Source: Gemmatimonadota bacterium (GTDB lineage: Bacteria; Gemmatimonadota; Gemmatimonadetes; Longimicrobiales; Gaopeijiaceae). Taken from it: a stretch of DNA of 36,744 nt. Below the pieces are notes generated by a model that saw only the letters and a program-made list of their open reading frames with translations, did not search any database and was not told the DNA's origin. A program made the translations under genes and the position numbers. The stretch spans positions 1 through 36,744 of the forward strand of contig SLDT01000114.1 in NCBI GenBank assembly GCA_007125125.1, given 5' to 3'. This document shows positions 26,538 to 34,305 of this stretch, in pieces. How positions within the stretch are numbered: the first letter of the stretch is position 1; each line of letters opens with the position of its first letter.

Positions 26538-26550
26538 GGGGCGCTGCCCC
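26538..26550 (+). terminator. Small GC hairpin downstream of the 96-residue ORF
   Basis: GGGGC, a 3-base loop (gct) and GCCCC form a 5-bp stem about 60 bases after the stop at 26479. There is no T-tract. It could end the DUF432-mscS transcript; this is weak evidence in GC-rich DNA. Confidence 0.3.
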
Positions 26551-26567
26551 CTCTACATTACAAGGCT

Positions 26568-26593
26568 GTTGAAGGGCTCCTGAACGTTTCAAC
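26568..26593 (+). promoter_or_regulatory. Inverted repeat in the abrB-like leader, possible operator
   Basis: GTTGAA (26568-26573) and TTCAAC (26588-26593) form a perfect 6-bp inverted repeat with a 14-base spacer. It lies just upstream of the AGAGGAGA ribosome site of the AbrB-like gene and after a possible -10 TACATT (26554-26559). A place for autoregulation is one reading. Confidence 0.35.
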
Positions 26594-26608
26594 CTCAGAG
26601 GAGACCGG

Positions 26609-26800
26609 ATGGCGATCTTCCGGACGCGGTATTACGGCGATGTAACGGTCGGTGTCGGCGGCAGGATCACGATCCCTCAGGAAATGCGCGACGACCTCGG
26701 CATCGAGGAGGGCGACATCCTCACGGTGCGCGTCGAGGAGAACTCGAAGGGTCTCCGGCAGCTCGTGATCTGGCGAGCCGAGCAACCCTCCGAGGAGTAG
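26609..26800 (+). CDS. AbrB/SpoVT-type swapped-hairpin DNA-binding protein
   Basis: A 63-residue protein. VTVGVGGRITIPQEMRDDLG and EEGDILTVRVEE match the AbrB/MazE-like swapped-hairpin domain, which binds DNA as a dimer. AbrB-fold proteins are either transition-state regulators or antitoxins. No toxin gene of PIN or MazF type is next to it, so a stand-alone regulator is more likely. A strong ribosome site (AGAGGAGA) precedes the ATG. It converges on the luxC-like gene, with a hairpin at 26819-26839 between them. Confidence 0.88.
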   Translation: MAIFRTRYYGDVTVGVGGRITIPQEMRDDLGIEEGDILTVRVEENSKGLRQLVIWRAEQPSEE

Positions 26801-26818
26801 GCCCCTCACGCACCGGCC

Positions 26819-26839
26819 GAAGCCGGCCATGCCGGCTTC
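26819..26839. terminator. Bidirectional hairpin between abrB-like and luxC-like genes
   Basis: GAAGCCGGC (26819-26827), loop CAT, GCCGGCTTC (26831-26839): a perfect 9-bp stem between convergent genes ending at 26800 and 26855. No T-tract, but the position suits termination in both directions. Confidence 0.65.
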
Positions 26840-26854
26840 CCGCCACCCCGCGGT

Positions 26855-28135
26855 TCATTCTTCCAGGGAGCTCCATCGCACGAGCACTCGGAGCGGCCCC
26901 TGCCCGTCGTGTGTCCACCAGGGCGGTGGCCAGGGCTGGCGCTCGAAGGTGGTGACCCGGCTCACCCCTGCCCGCGCGAAGGCCTCGGCCAGCCCCTCCC
27001 GCCGAGCAGCATCGGCGGCAAGTCCCACGGACTGAAGGAGTTCCGCCTGAACTTCGAGCACGGAGGGCAATCCCTCCAGGGCCTCGACGGGCTGCACTCT
27101 CACAAAGCGCCCTGCGCACCCCCCGCGGAACTCCGCCTCCGGCTCGAAGACCACGGTCCAGCTCGTTCCCGCACCTCCGCGCACCTGCACCCCCGCGCCC
27201 GACGCTCCGAGCAACTCCGCCTCGAGCCTGAGTTGCTGGTGCCGCGCCGCCTCTTCCGGCTCGCTCGGCCCCTTCGGAAGCGCCTCCCGGAGCGCCTCGA
27301 GCTCCTCCCCGAGGAGCTCGGCCCACCGGGCGGGTGACGTCTTGCCTCCTTCCTCGACCCACACGAGGTGGGGCGAGACGCACCCTCGCTGGTCGTAGGC
27401 CGCCACCGCTGCCGCCGCGGCCCGGGCCGTCGCGCGTCCCGCCACCTCCCGCGCCACCGCCCCGACCGAAATGCGGTGCGGGTACGCGACGATCGGGACG
27501 CGCCCCCCGACCCGCGTCCGCACCGCCTCGATCACCCCGGCACCCCCGTACACCACGACCCGACCCGCGCGCTCGAGCGCCTCATCCTCGAGTGCCGAGG
27601 GCGTGCCTCCGCGCCAGTATCGCACCGCAGCCGCAGCCCCAAGCACCGGGTCCTCCTCGCGAATCGCGCGCTCCAGAAGAGTCGGGAGCACCACGTCACC
27701 CTGCCCGGGCTTGAGGAGCACCGGGCTTCGAACCAGGAGCGAACGCACGAGGGAGGTCGCACCCACCCCGGCCACATTCCCCGCGCACAGGTGGAAGGCC
27801 AGCCGGTCCCCGAGCGCCCGCGTCCGGTCCCCTGCCGCGCCTTCGCGGAACCCTTCCAGGACTCCGGGATCCCGGAACTCCGCTCCAAGAAGGCGCTCGA
27901 GGGCATCTTCGGCCCAGTCCCCCGCCATCCGGTCAAGCAGGAGGCGCGCCATCGGCCCCGAAAGCCCTGCCTCGTCGGGAATCCGCGCGAGCGCCTCCCT
28001 GCGAAGGGGGTCACCCGGATCGAGAAAGCGCCTCCCCGCCCGGCCGAGCACGCGCACGACCCGCCCGTTCGCGAGCCCTCGCAGGGCCTCGGCCGCACCC
28101 TCGAGCCGGTCGAGCACGGGGCTCTCGGCGCTCAT
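26855..28135 (-). CDS. LuxC-like acyl-CoA/acyl-protein reductase
   Basis: A 426-residue reductase of the LuxC family, an aldehyde-dehydrogenase-fold enzyme that reduces an activated acyl group to an aldehyde with NAD(P)H. The catalytic cysteine is probably C252 in AAYDQRGCVSPHLVW, the family pattern around the nucleophile. The cofactor segment HLCAGNVAGVGATSLVRSLL and VLLKPGQGD are also present. Start ATG at 28135 overlaps the luxE-like stop by 4 bases (ATGA). An open frame upstream is the luxE gene in another frame. No luxA or luxB is visible, so light emission is not implied; the product may be a fatty or aryl aldehyde. Confidence 0.87.
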   Translation of the reverse strand: MSAESPVLDRLEGAAEALRGLANGRVVRVLGRAGRRFLDPGDPLRREALARIPDEAGLSGPMARLLLDRMAGDWAEDALERLLGAEFRDPGVLEGFREGAAGDRTRALGDRLAFHLCAGNVAGVGATSLVRSLLVRSPVLLKPGQGDVVLPTLLERAIREEDPVLGAAAAVRYWRGGTPSALEDEALERAGRVVVYGGAGVIEAVRTRVGGRVPIVAYPHRISVGAVAREVAGRATARAAAAAVAAYDQRGCVSPHLVWVEEGGKTSPARWAELLGEELEALREALPKGPSEPEEAARHQQLRLEAELLGASGAGVQVRGGAGTSWTVVFEPEAEFRGGCAGRFVRVQPVEALEGLPSVLEVQAELLQSVGLAADAARREGLAEAFARAGVSRVTTFERQPWPPPWWTHDGQGPLRVLVRWSSLEE

Positions 28136-29301
28136 CCCCCGTGCCCTCCGAAGAGCTCCTCCATCACGAGCGAGCACCCTCTCGGCTCCGCCCCCGGCCT
28201 GCGCCCGAGGAGACGGAACCCCTCTCCCTCGGCAATCCCCAGGTCTTCGGTGAGGAGTGCCGACACCGAGTGGAGGTTGGCGAGGTCCAGGTGCGCGAGA
28301 AGCCCCGGGGTGCCTTCTTCCTGTGGGGCGAGGGTCTCGGGGTCGAGGACGCGCGTGCGCACCCAGGGAGGCCCGTGGAGGGTCCGCTCGCCCGGCGTGG
28401 CCGGCTCGTCCTCGATCGCCGCGCGCTCCCAGAACTGCGAGAGCATTTCCGTCATCCCGTACTCGTTCACGATCCGGCCGATGGGGAGTCCGAAGCGCCC
28501 CGCGATCCCGCGGTAGAGTTCGGCGCGGCCCACCGTCCGGCTCCGGCCCTTGAACCCTCCCGTCTCCACGACGACCGAGCCCGGGGGAAGGAGCCACCGG
28601 CTTGCCTTTGCCCCACTCGCCGGCCCCGTCCCCTTGCCCGGCCCCGATTGCCTGCGCCCCGGCAGGCCCTCGTCGAGCACATGCACGAAGGCGAAGGCCG
28701 TCCCGATCAGAAGCACGGGAAGCCCCGCGCCCCGGGCATCCTCGATCGCCTGTCCGAGTCTGGCGAGGTCGAGCCGCCAGCCGGCGTCCGCCACGAAGTG
28801 GCCCCCGGCCGGATCCCAGGCCTCGGCGAGGATCTCCGTCATCGCGGCAAGGGACGAGTCCGGGCGATCGGCCGGCTGCGGGACGAGCCCGATCACCCGC
28901 AGTGGCTGCCCCCGGGGGTTCAGGTGCCGCGCCGCGTTCGGCACGACGGAGGCTCGGTAGAGGGAGAGGTCGAGCACGGAGTGTCTTCCGCGCGCACCCT
29001 CCCCGCCCGTCGTGCCCGAAGTGCGGAAGGTGGCCTGGGCACGAGCAGCCCCCGCCTCGCCCCCCGAGACGAGCGGAAGGCTTCGGAAGGCCCGGACCGG
29101 GACCGGGGGAATCTCTCTCCAGTCCCGCACCGACCCCGGATCGAGCCCCCGCCCCGCCAGGAGCCCGCGGTAGGCGGGGACCACCCGGGCCTGGTGCTGG
29201 AACACGGCGAGGGCCAGCTCCTCGAAGGAGTCGTGGCCTCCGCCGAGAAAGAAGCGGAGGCGGGTCTCGAGGGCTGCAGCCTCCTGCGACTCAGTCGCCA
29301 T
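28132..29301 (-). CDS. LuxE-like acyl-protein synthetase
   Basis: A 389-residue enzyme of the LuxE acyl-protein synthetase family, which activates a carboxylate with ATP and hands the acyl group on to a LuxC-type reductase. The phosphate-binding segment TFRTSGTTGGEGARG is clear, IVNEYGMTEMLSQFWE follows as in adenylating enzymes, and a cysteine near the end (C376 in RGCSLVMEELF) lies where LuxE accepts the acyl chain. Start ATG at 29301 follows GGGAG; the frame is open further back but gives Ser/Ala-rich text. It overlaps the luxC-like gene by 4 bases and a small upstream ORF by 11. Confidence 0.87.
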   Translation of the reverse strand: MATESQEAAALETRLRFFLGGGHDSFEELALAVFQHQARVVPAYRGLLAGRGLDPGSVRDWREIPPVPVRAFRSLPLVSGGEAGAARAQATFRTSGTTGGEGARGRHSVLDLSLYRASVVPNAARHLNPRGQPLRVIGLVPQPADRPDSSLAAMTEILAEAWDPAGGHFVADAGWRLDLARLGQAIEDARGAGLPVLLIGTAFAFVHVLDEGLPGRRQSGPGKGTGPASGAKASRWLLPPGSVVVETGGFKGRSRTVGRAELYRGIAGRFGLPIGRIVNEYGMTEMLSQFWERAAIEDEPATPGERTLHGPPWVRTRVLDPETLAPQEEGTPGLLAHLDLANLHSVSALLTEDLGIAEGEGFRLLGRRPGAEPRGCSLVMEELFGGHGG

Positions 29302-29560
29302 CGCTCCCGGAGCGGAGGCCACCGGGTTCGATGCCACCGGCACGGAGAAGGAGGTCGCGAAGCCGCTCGCCCTCGTCTTCGACGAAGACGACGAGTTCGC
29401 CGAGGTGACCCCGAGCATCTGCGCACCCCGTCGGGCTGAAGCCCGGCCCCTCGACCTGGCGGAGGGCGCCCTCGAAGGCATCGAGTTCACGGCCTGCCTT
29501 CTCGAGGGCTCGGGTCAGGCGCGCAAGGGCGCGGCGGGCTTCCGCATCGGGACGTGTCAT
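29291..29560 (-). CDS. Small helical ORF (89 residues) upstream of the luxE-like gene
   Basis: An 89-residue frame ending inside the luxE start (overlap 29291-29301). The sequence is strongly helical, with heptad-like runs ALARLTRALEKAGRELDAF and ELVVFVEDEGERLRDLLLR, no signal peptide and no recognised domain. There is no clear ribosome site before its ATG at 29560. Position and overlap suggest coupling with luxE, and a partner or carrier role is possible but unproven. It could also be a spurious frame in GC-rich DNA. Confidence 0.5.
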   Translation of the reverse strand: MTRPDAEARRALARLTRALEKAGRELDAFEGALRQVEGPGFSPTGCADARGHLGELVVFVEDEGERLRDLLLRAGGIEPGGLRSGSDGD

Positions 29561-29738
29561 CGGAGCGTGGTGCGTCGAGTCGGCGCTGGTGGCCGGAGTC
29601 AGGGGTTGAGGAGCGGCGATCGGAACGCAGGGGCTGGGCGTGGGGTCTCCCGTTCCGAACGATTCTCTCCTGCTTCACCCTCACGATCGCCCCTCCCGGC
29701 AGGCGCGGCAATGGCCCGATGAGCCCCGGAACGAGCCC
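29561..29738. other. Intergenic region between the divergent lux-like and ypdA-like genes
   Basis: These 178 bases should hold promoters for both directions, but I see no confident -35/-10 pair. An imperfectly symmetric CGTTCCGAACG (29651-29661) is the only notable inverted repeat. Confidence 0.35.
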
Positions 29739-30749
29739 ATGACCACAGCCTCACCCCCGGACCCTGACCTTCCCGTGGATCTCGCGGTCGTAGGAGCGGG
29801 CCCCTGCGGCATTGCCGTGGGTGCCGCAGCGGCTCTCGCGGGCATCCGCTGTGTTCTCATCGACCGGGGCCCACTCTGTGCCTCGATCGTGGGGTACCCC
29901 TGGTACATGTCCTTCTTCTCGACACCCGACAAGCTCGAGATCGAACGCCTCCCCTTCGTGACCGAGGGCAAGAACGCCACCCGCCTCGAAGCGCTCGTGT
30001 ACTACCGCAAGGTCGCCGAGTACTTCGATCTCGACGTGCGCACCTACACCGATGTGCGCGACGTCCGCGGCTCCCTCGGCGCCTTCGAACTCGACACCCT
30101 CGACCGTGCCGGGACAGTCGGGGTCCTTCGGGCCAGACATGTCGTGGTGGCCACCGGAGGGTTTCATGCTCCGAATCGGCTCGAGGTCCCGGGCGAGGAC
30201 CTCCCGAAGGTGAGCCACCACTACCGGGAGGCTCACCCTTTCTGGCGTCGACGGGTCCTGGTCGTGGGCGGGAGCAACTCGGCCGTGGAGGCATCGCTCG
30301 AACTCTTTCGCGCGGGCGCCCACGTCACCCTCGTGCACTTCGGCGAGGACTTCGACCGCGGGGTCAAACCCTGGCTCCTGCCGGACATCCGGAATCGGAT
30401 CGAGGCGGAGGAGATCGAAGTCCTCTGGCAGCATCGGGTCGCACGGATCTCCCCGGAAGAGGTCGAACTCCGGCATGAGGAATCGGGCCGCAGGACCCGG
30501 CTTCGGAACGATCATGTTCTGGCCCTGACCGGCTGGAAGGCCGATCCCGCAACCCTCGTCGCCCTCGGGGTCCCCGTCGATCCCGACTCCGGTGTTCCCG
30601 TCCATGATCCCGACACCATGCAGACGCCCGTGCCCGGGGTCTTCATCGCGGGCGTCCTGGTAGCGGGCCACGATGCGAACCGGATCTTCATCGAGAACGG
30701 TCGGATGCATGGCCGCCTGATCGTCGACGCGATCCGGCGGGGCGCCTGA
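29739..30749 (+). CDS. ypdA: YpdA-like FAD/NAD(P)-dependent oxidoreductase, putative bacillithiol disulfide reductase
   Basis: A 336-residue flavoprotein. The FAD site is VVGAGPCGIAVG with cysteine C23 in GPCG, the residue used by YpdA (Bdr) to reduce bacillithiol disulfide; there is no second CxxC as in thioredoxin reductase. The NAD(P)H site is VLVVGGSNSAVEASLEL, and PGVFIAGVLVAGHDANRIFIE closes the fold. Family and cysteine are seen; the role in bacillithiol recycling is known for relatives and inferred here. Start ATG at 29739 gives the normal N-terminus. Converges on mgtE with a 2-base gap. Confidence 0.87.
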   Translation: MTTASPPDPDLPVDLAVVGAGPCGIAVGAAAALAGIRCVLIDRGPLCASIVGYPWYMSFFSTPDKLEIERLPFVTEGKNATRLEALVYYRKVAEYFDLDVRTYTDVRDVRGSLGAFELDTLDRAGTVGVLRARHVVVATGGFHAPNRLEVPGEDLPKVSHHYREAHPFWRRRVLVVGGSNSAVEASLELFRAGAHVTLVHFGEDFDRGVKPWLLPDIRNRIEAEEIEVLWQHRVARISPEEVELRHEESGRRTRLRNDHVLALTGWKADPATLVALGVPVDPDSGVPVHDPDTMQTPVPGVFIAGVLVAGHDANRIFIENGRMHGRLIVDAIRRGA

Positions 30750-30751
30750 TC

Positions 30752-32101
30752 TCACCCCGACAGCATCGGGGCGAGAATCCACATCACGACCTGGAAGTAG
30801 ATCAGAAGCCCGACCACATCCATCACCGTGGTGATGCCCGGTGACGAGGTCAGGGCCGGATCGATTCCGAAGCGCCGGAAGAGAAAGGGGAGGGTCGCGC
30901 CCACCAGGTTGGCGGTGAAGGAGATGAGCACCATCGTGATCCCCAGCGCGACCGCGATCCTGGGCTCCGCGCGGAACACGAGCACGTAGCCCGTCATGAA
31001 GAGTCCGAAGGCCACCCCGAGGAGCATTCCGGTCCCGACTTCCTTGCCGAGCACGCGCAGGTAGTCGCGCAGCTCGAGCTCGCGCGTCGCCAGGGCGCGC
31101 ACGACGAGCGTGGCGACCTGCGACCCCACGTTCCCGCCGGTTCCGATGAGGAGCGGGATGAAGGCGGCCAGGATGACGACCTCCTCGATGACCTGCTCGT
31201 AGCGAGAGATCACATTGAAGGTGAAGGTCATCGAGACCACGAGGAGCGCGAGCCACGACGCCCTCTTGCGGAAGAGGAGCCAGGGGCTTGCCCGCACGTA
31301 GTCGATGTCGATCGGCGCCGCACCCAGTCGGTGGAAGTCTTCCGTCGCTTCTTCCGTCACGACGTCGAGCACGTCGTCGACCGTGATGATCCCGACGAGC
31401 CGGCCCTCCTCGTCCACGACCGGGAGCACCGAGAGGTCGTAGTCGGCAATGAGTTGCGCGACCTCCTCCTGGTCGGTGTCGGTCCGGATCGAAACGACCT
31501 CCGCATCCATGATCTCCGAGACGCGCGCACCCGGAGCCGCGATGATGAGCTCGCGCAGGGAGAGGACCCCGCTCAGCCTGCCCTCGCGATCCGTCACGTA
31601 GAGGTAGTAGATCGTCTCGGCCTCGGGCGCAGCGCGGCGGAGGAAGGCGAAGACCTGCTCGGCCGTCATCCCACCCTGTACGGCGATGAACTCGGGGGTC
31701 ATGAGCCCCCCGGCCTCTTCCTCGTCGTAGGCGGTCAGGACCTCGGCCACGGCACGAGTCTCCGGCGCGAGGAGGGCCCGCACCTCGTCGGCCTGCCTCG
31801 GATCGAAGGCCTCCAGCGCCTGGAGGGTATCGACGAGGTCGTCGGGATCGAGCTCCTCGAGGACTCCCGCCGCCCGCTCCAGGGAGAGGGCGTCGAGCAC
31901 CTCGGACTGCTCGTCGGAGGGGAGATTGGCCAGGAGCTCCGCGGCCGCCTCGGGTTCGAGCGCGATCATGAGCGTCTCGCGCTCCTCGGGCTCCAGCTCT
32001 TCCCAGAGCTCGACGAGCTCGGGGGTCCGGAAGCCGGCGAGCCGATGTGCCGGGTCCCCCGCGGCCTGGAAGATCCCTTCCCTCAGCTTCTCGAGCGCCA
32101 T
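30752..32101 (-). CDS. mgtE: Magnesium transporter MgtE
   Basis: A 449-residue Mg2+ channel from the ATG at 32101. Order: N-terminal helical domain (LWEELEPEERETLM, LANLPSDEQSEVLDAL), two CBS domains (ending about DDVLDVVTEEATEDF), the plug helix, then five membrane segments with the pore signature PLLIGTGGNVGSQVATLVVRAL. Length equals the usual 450. A GTG at 32122 is an alternative start; the frame is open to 32290 inside ygfZ. Only 34 bases separate it from ygfZ, leaving no room for a Mg riboswitch, so it is probably transcribed with ygfZ. Confidence 0.94.
   Translation of the reverse strand: MALEKLREGIFQAAGDPAHRLAGFRTPELVELWEELEPEERETLMIALEPEAAAELLANLPSDEQSEVLDALSLERAAGVLEELDPDDLVDTLQALEAFDPRQADEVRALLAPETRAVAEVLTAYDEEEAGGLMTPEFIAVQGGMTAEQVFAFLRRAAPEAETIYYLYVTDREGRLSGVLSLRELIIAAPGARVSEIMDAEVVSIRTDTDQEEVAQLIADYDLSVLPVVDEEGRLVGIITVDDVLDVVTEEATEDFHRLGAAPIDIDYVRASPWLLFRKRASWLALLVVSMTFTFNVISRYEQVIEEVVILAAFIPLLIGTGGNVGSQVATLVVRALATRELELRDYLRVLGKEVGTGMLLGVAFGLFMTGYVLVFRAEPRIAVALGITMVLISFTANLVGATLPFLFRRFGIDPALTSSPGITTVMDVVGLLIYFQVVMWILAPMLSG
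30755..30771. terminator. Short hairpin at the ypdA/mgtE convergent junction
   Basis: CCCCGA, loop CAGCA, TCGGGG make a 6-bp stem starting 6 bases after the ypdA stop and lying in the last codons of mgtE. No T-tract follows. A candidate end of the ypdA transcript. Confidence 0.35.
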
Positions 32102-32135
32102 GCGCTCCTCGACAGTATCCACGGCGATCCGTAGC

Positions 32136-33350
32136 TCAGGGAAGGACGCCGTTTCCGACCCGGGGCGGCACATCCCCCTCGACGAGTTTCCAGCCCGCGG
32201 CCCCGATCGCCCGTACCCGCACCTCGGGACCATCGGGAGAGCCAAGCCAGGCCCGCGTCGGAGGCTCGGCCTCGCGCCGAACGAAGCCAAGTGCGACCCC
32301 CTGGCCGAAGCGGGGGGACTGGGCCGTGCTGCGGATCTCGCCCGCCTCCCGGTCCCGGCCCTCGACGAAGAGAGGGGTGCCCGGCGAAGGGGTCGGCTGG
32401 TCGCCGAGGAGGATTCCCCGGAGGTGTCGGTTCACCCGGCCGCGGTCCCGGACTCGGACAATGACCTCCTGACCCGTGTAGCACCCCTTGTGGTGGTCGA
32501 TCATGCGCTCGTCGATACCAGCCTCGGGGGGGAGCACGTCGCGATCGAGCTCCACCCCGTAGGCCGGGCGTCCCCGCTCGATCCGGAGCGTCTCCCATAC
32601 CCCATGCCCGGCCGGCCGGAAGCCGAGCTCGACGAAGCGGCGCCAGAGGGAGCCGAGCGTCGAGTGCGGCCCCACGAGGTCGAAGGCCATGGGATGGACG
32701 TCAGCGCAACGGACCACGCGAAGCCCCGTCTCCGAGCCGTCCAGGAGGACGCGCTCCTCGCCCTCCTCGAGCGCTGCCAGCTCGGGTGGATCCACCCTCA
32801 GGCCAAGCGCCTCCCGCGTCAGGATCGAGACCACCTGGTGCCCGGTGAGGGTGAGCATTCCCAATGACTCTCCCGGCGGTACGAGACGTGCCATCCGGGG
32901 CGGCAGGTACATCTTCAGGTGCTCGAGCAGCCCCTCCAGCCCCGCGCGGGGAACGTCGAGGAGGAGCGCTCCCGACGCCCCACCCTCGAGCCGGAAGACC
33001 CTCAGGTCCGTGACGAGCTTCCCCTTCGGGGTCAGGACGGTCGAGGGGGGGGCGCTCGAGCCCGTGATGCCCTCGTCCCGCTCCTCGGGCTCCGGGGGCA
33101 TCCGGCCCGAAACGATCCCCGTGATCATCTGGGCGGGGGCCCGCCCCTCGACACGCACGAAGACGCGGTGGGAGCGATCGAAGAGGGCCCCGCCGTCCAC
33201 CGCCGCCGTGTATTCACCCTCCGGTTGGCCATAGTGGCGCACAACCCGCGTCCCGAAGTGGTCGCCCCAGACCGCCCCGGCGGCATCGTGCTCCGCGGCA
33301 AGCGGCTCCAGGCCGACAAACGCCGCCAGAAGTGCAGCTGACCCGCTCAT
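32136..33350 (-). CDS. ygfZ: YgfZ/GcvT-domain folate-binding protein
   Basis: A 404-residue member of the YgfZ family, folate-dependent proteins that help build or repair iron-sulfur clusters. The family signature KGCYTGQE is at 288-295, with the conserved cysteine C290. The N-terminal half has the GcvT-like fold with LFDRSHRVFVRVEG and the C-terminal half a barrel. At 404 it is longer than the typical 320-350. It is not the glycine-cleavage T protein. GGGGGAAGG precedes the ATG at 33350, which overlaps the upstream stop by 4 bases. Followed by mgtE. Confidence 0.9.
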   Translation of the reverse strand: MSGSAALLAAFVGLEPLAAEHDAAGAVWGDHFGTRVVRHYGQPEGEYTAAVDGGALFDRSHRVFVRVEGRAPAQMITGIVSGRMPPEPEERDEGITGSSAPPSTVLTPKGKLVTDLRVFRLEGGASGALLLDVPRAGLEGLLEHLKMYLPPRMARLVPPGESLGMLTLTGHQVVSILTREALGLRVDPPELAALEEGEERVLLDGSETGLRVVRCADVHPMAFDLVGPHSTLGSLWRRFVELGFRPAGHGVWETLRIERGRPAYGVELDRDVLPPEAGIDERMIDHHKGCYTGQEVIVRVRDRGRVNRHLRGILLGDQPTPSPGTPLFVEGRDREAGEIRSTAQSPRFGQGVALGFVRREAEPPTRAWLGSPDGPEVRVRAIGAAGWKLVEGDVPPRVGNGVLP

Positions 33351-34171
33351 CCTTCCCCCTTCAGCTCTTCGACGAGTGCGCGAATCCGACCGGCGTCCGC
33401 TGCTTCGGGCACCGAGCCGAGGTACCACTCGAGCTGCTCGAGCGCCTCTCGAGTGCGCCCCATGCGCGCGAGCAGGGTGCCCCGGTCACGAATCTCCCCG
33501 GCTGCCGTCGGGTGAATGCAGAGGATCCAGTCGACCGCGGCGAGCGCCCGCTCGTCGTCGCCGACGTTCAGGTAGACGCCCTTGAGGTTCGTCAGGAGGC
33601 GCATGAGCATGTCTCGCTTCCCGGCTGACCGCAGAAAGGAAGGCTGTACCCGCACCATCCCGCCGTAGACCCGGTCCAGGAGCTCCTGGGCCTCGGACTC
33701 GAAGCGCACACGCCCGGCATCGAAGGGGTCGATGAGGAGCGAGATCTCTTCACCCCGGAAGCGCACCAGGAAGTGCCCGGGGAAGTTCACCCCCTCGATC
33801 GGGAGCCCGAGCCTCCAGCCCACTTCGAGGAGCACGATCCCGAGGGTGAGAGGCACGCCCGTCCGGCGATCGAGCACGTCGCTGAGGTACGAGTTGCGCG
33901 GGTCGTAGTAGGCCTCCCGGTTCCCCCGGAACCCATGCCGCTGAAAGAGAAGGGCAATCAGCTCCTTCAGGACGAGGAGAGGTGCCCCCTCGCCTCCCAG
34001 CCGGTCCCGCGTCTCCTCGGCGAGCTGGTCAAGCCGCGAAAGGTAGCCTTCCACGGAAATCTGCGCGTACTCCCCCCGAGCCACGAGCAGGGCTGCCCTG
34101 GCCAGATCGATCCGGTCTTCCGGGTGCTGGACTTCGCGCTCGAAGGCTGCGCGCGCCTCTCTTGCCGGCAT
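33347..34171 (-). CDS. SirB1/transglutaminase-like protein with tetratricopeptide-type C-terminus
   Basis: A 274-residue protein of the SirB1/YchA family. The diagnostic segment is YYDPRNSYLSDVLDRRTGVP, then LTLGIVLLEVGWRLGLPIEG and GVNFPGHFLVRF. The C-terminal third (GVYLNVGDDERALAAVDWIL, GTLLARMGRTREALEQLEWY) is TPR-like. No catalytic cysteine is seen, which is normal for the family, and the biochemical role is not established. First gene of the sirB1-ygfZ-mgtE run, with overlap ATGA to ygfZ. Cytoplasmic by lack of signal. Confidence 0.87.
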   Translation of the reverse strand: MPAREARAAFEREVQHPEDRIDLARAALLVARGEYAQISVEGYLSRLDQLAEETRDRLGGEGAPLLVLKELIALLFQRHGFRGNREAYYDPRNSYLSDVLDRRTGVPLTLGIVLLEVGWRLGLPIEGVNFPGHFLVRFRGEEISLLIDPFDAGRVRFESEAQELLDRVYGGMVRVQPSFLRSAGKRDMLMRLLTNLKGVYLNVGDDERALAAVDWILCIHPTAAGEIRDRGTLLARMGRTREALEQLEWYLGSVPEAADAGRIRALVEELKGEG

Positions 34172-34200
34172 GGTGTATCGGTCGTCGCGGTGAGGATATG

Positions 34201-34228
34201 TTGCACGGGGTCGCGGCAGGGCTAGATT
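34201..34228 (+). promoter_or_regulatory. Candidate promoter for the lipoprotein gene
   Basis: TTGCAC (34201-34206) and TAGATT (34223-34228) are separated by 16 bases, matching 3/6 and 4/6 of consensus. About 80 bases upstream of the ATG at 34306. Confidence 0.35.
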
Positions 34229-34233
34229 GGGCG

Positions 34234-34263
34234 CTCCGGGATCGGTCGGTCGACCGTCCGGAG
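34234..34263 (+). repeat. Nested inverted repeats in the lipoprotein leader
   Basis: CTCCGG (34234-34239) and CCGGAG (34258-34263) enclose a perfect 10-base palindrome CGGTCGACCG (34247-34256). They lie just downstream of the candidate -10 and could be an operator or a leader hairpin. Confidence 0.4.
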
Positions 34264-34305
34264 AACCCTCCGTCGAAACCTGCGAACCACTAAAGGGAGC
34301 TCGTC

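Noticed and set aside
26609-26800. AbrB-like protein as an antitoxin
   Set aside because: No PIN, MazF or other toxin gene overlaps or adjoins it; the next gene converges and is an acyl reductase.
26855-29301. Bioluminescence operon
   Set aside because: Only LuxC- and LuxE-like genes are present; there are no luciferase or LuxD genes in the window.
32136-33350. The GcvT-domain gene as the missing glycine-cleavage T protein
   Set aside because: The KGCYTGQE motif and the length point to the YgfZ family, and it is far from gcvH and gcvP.
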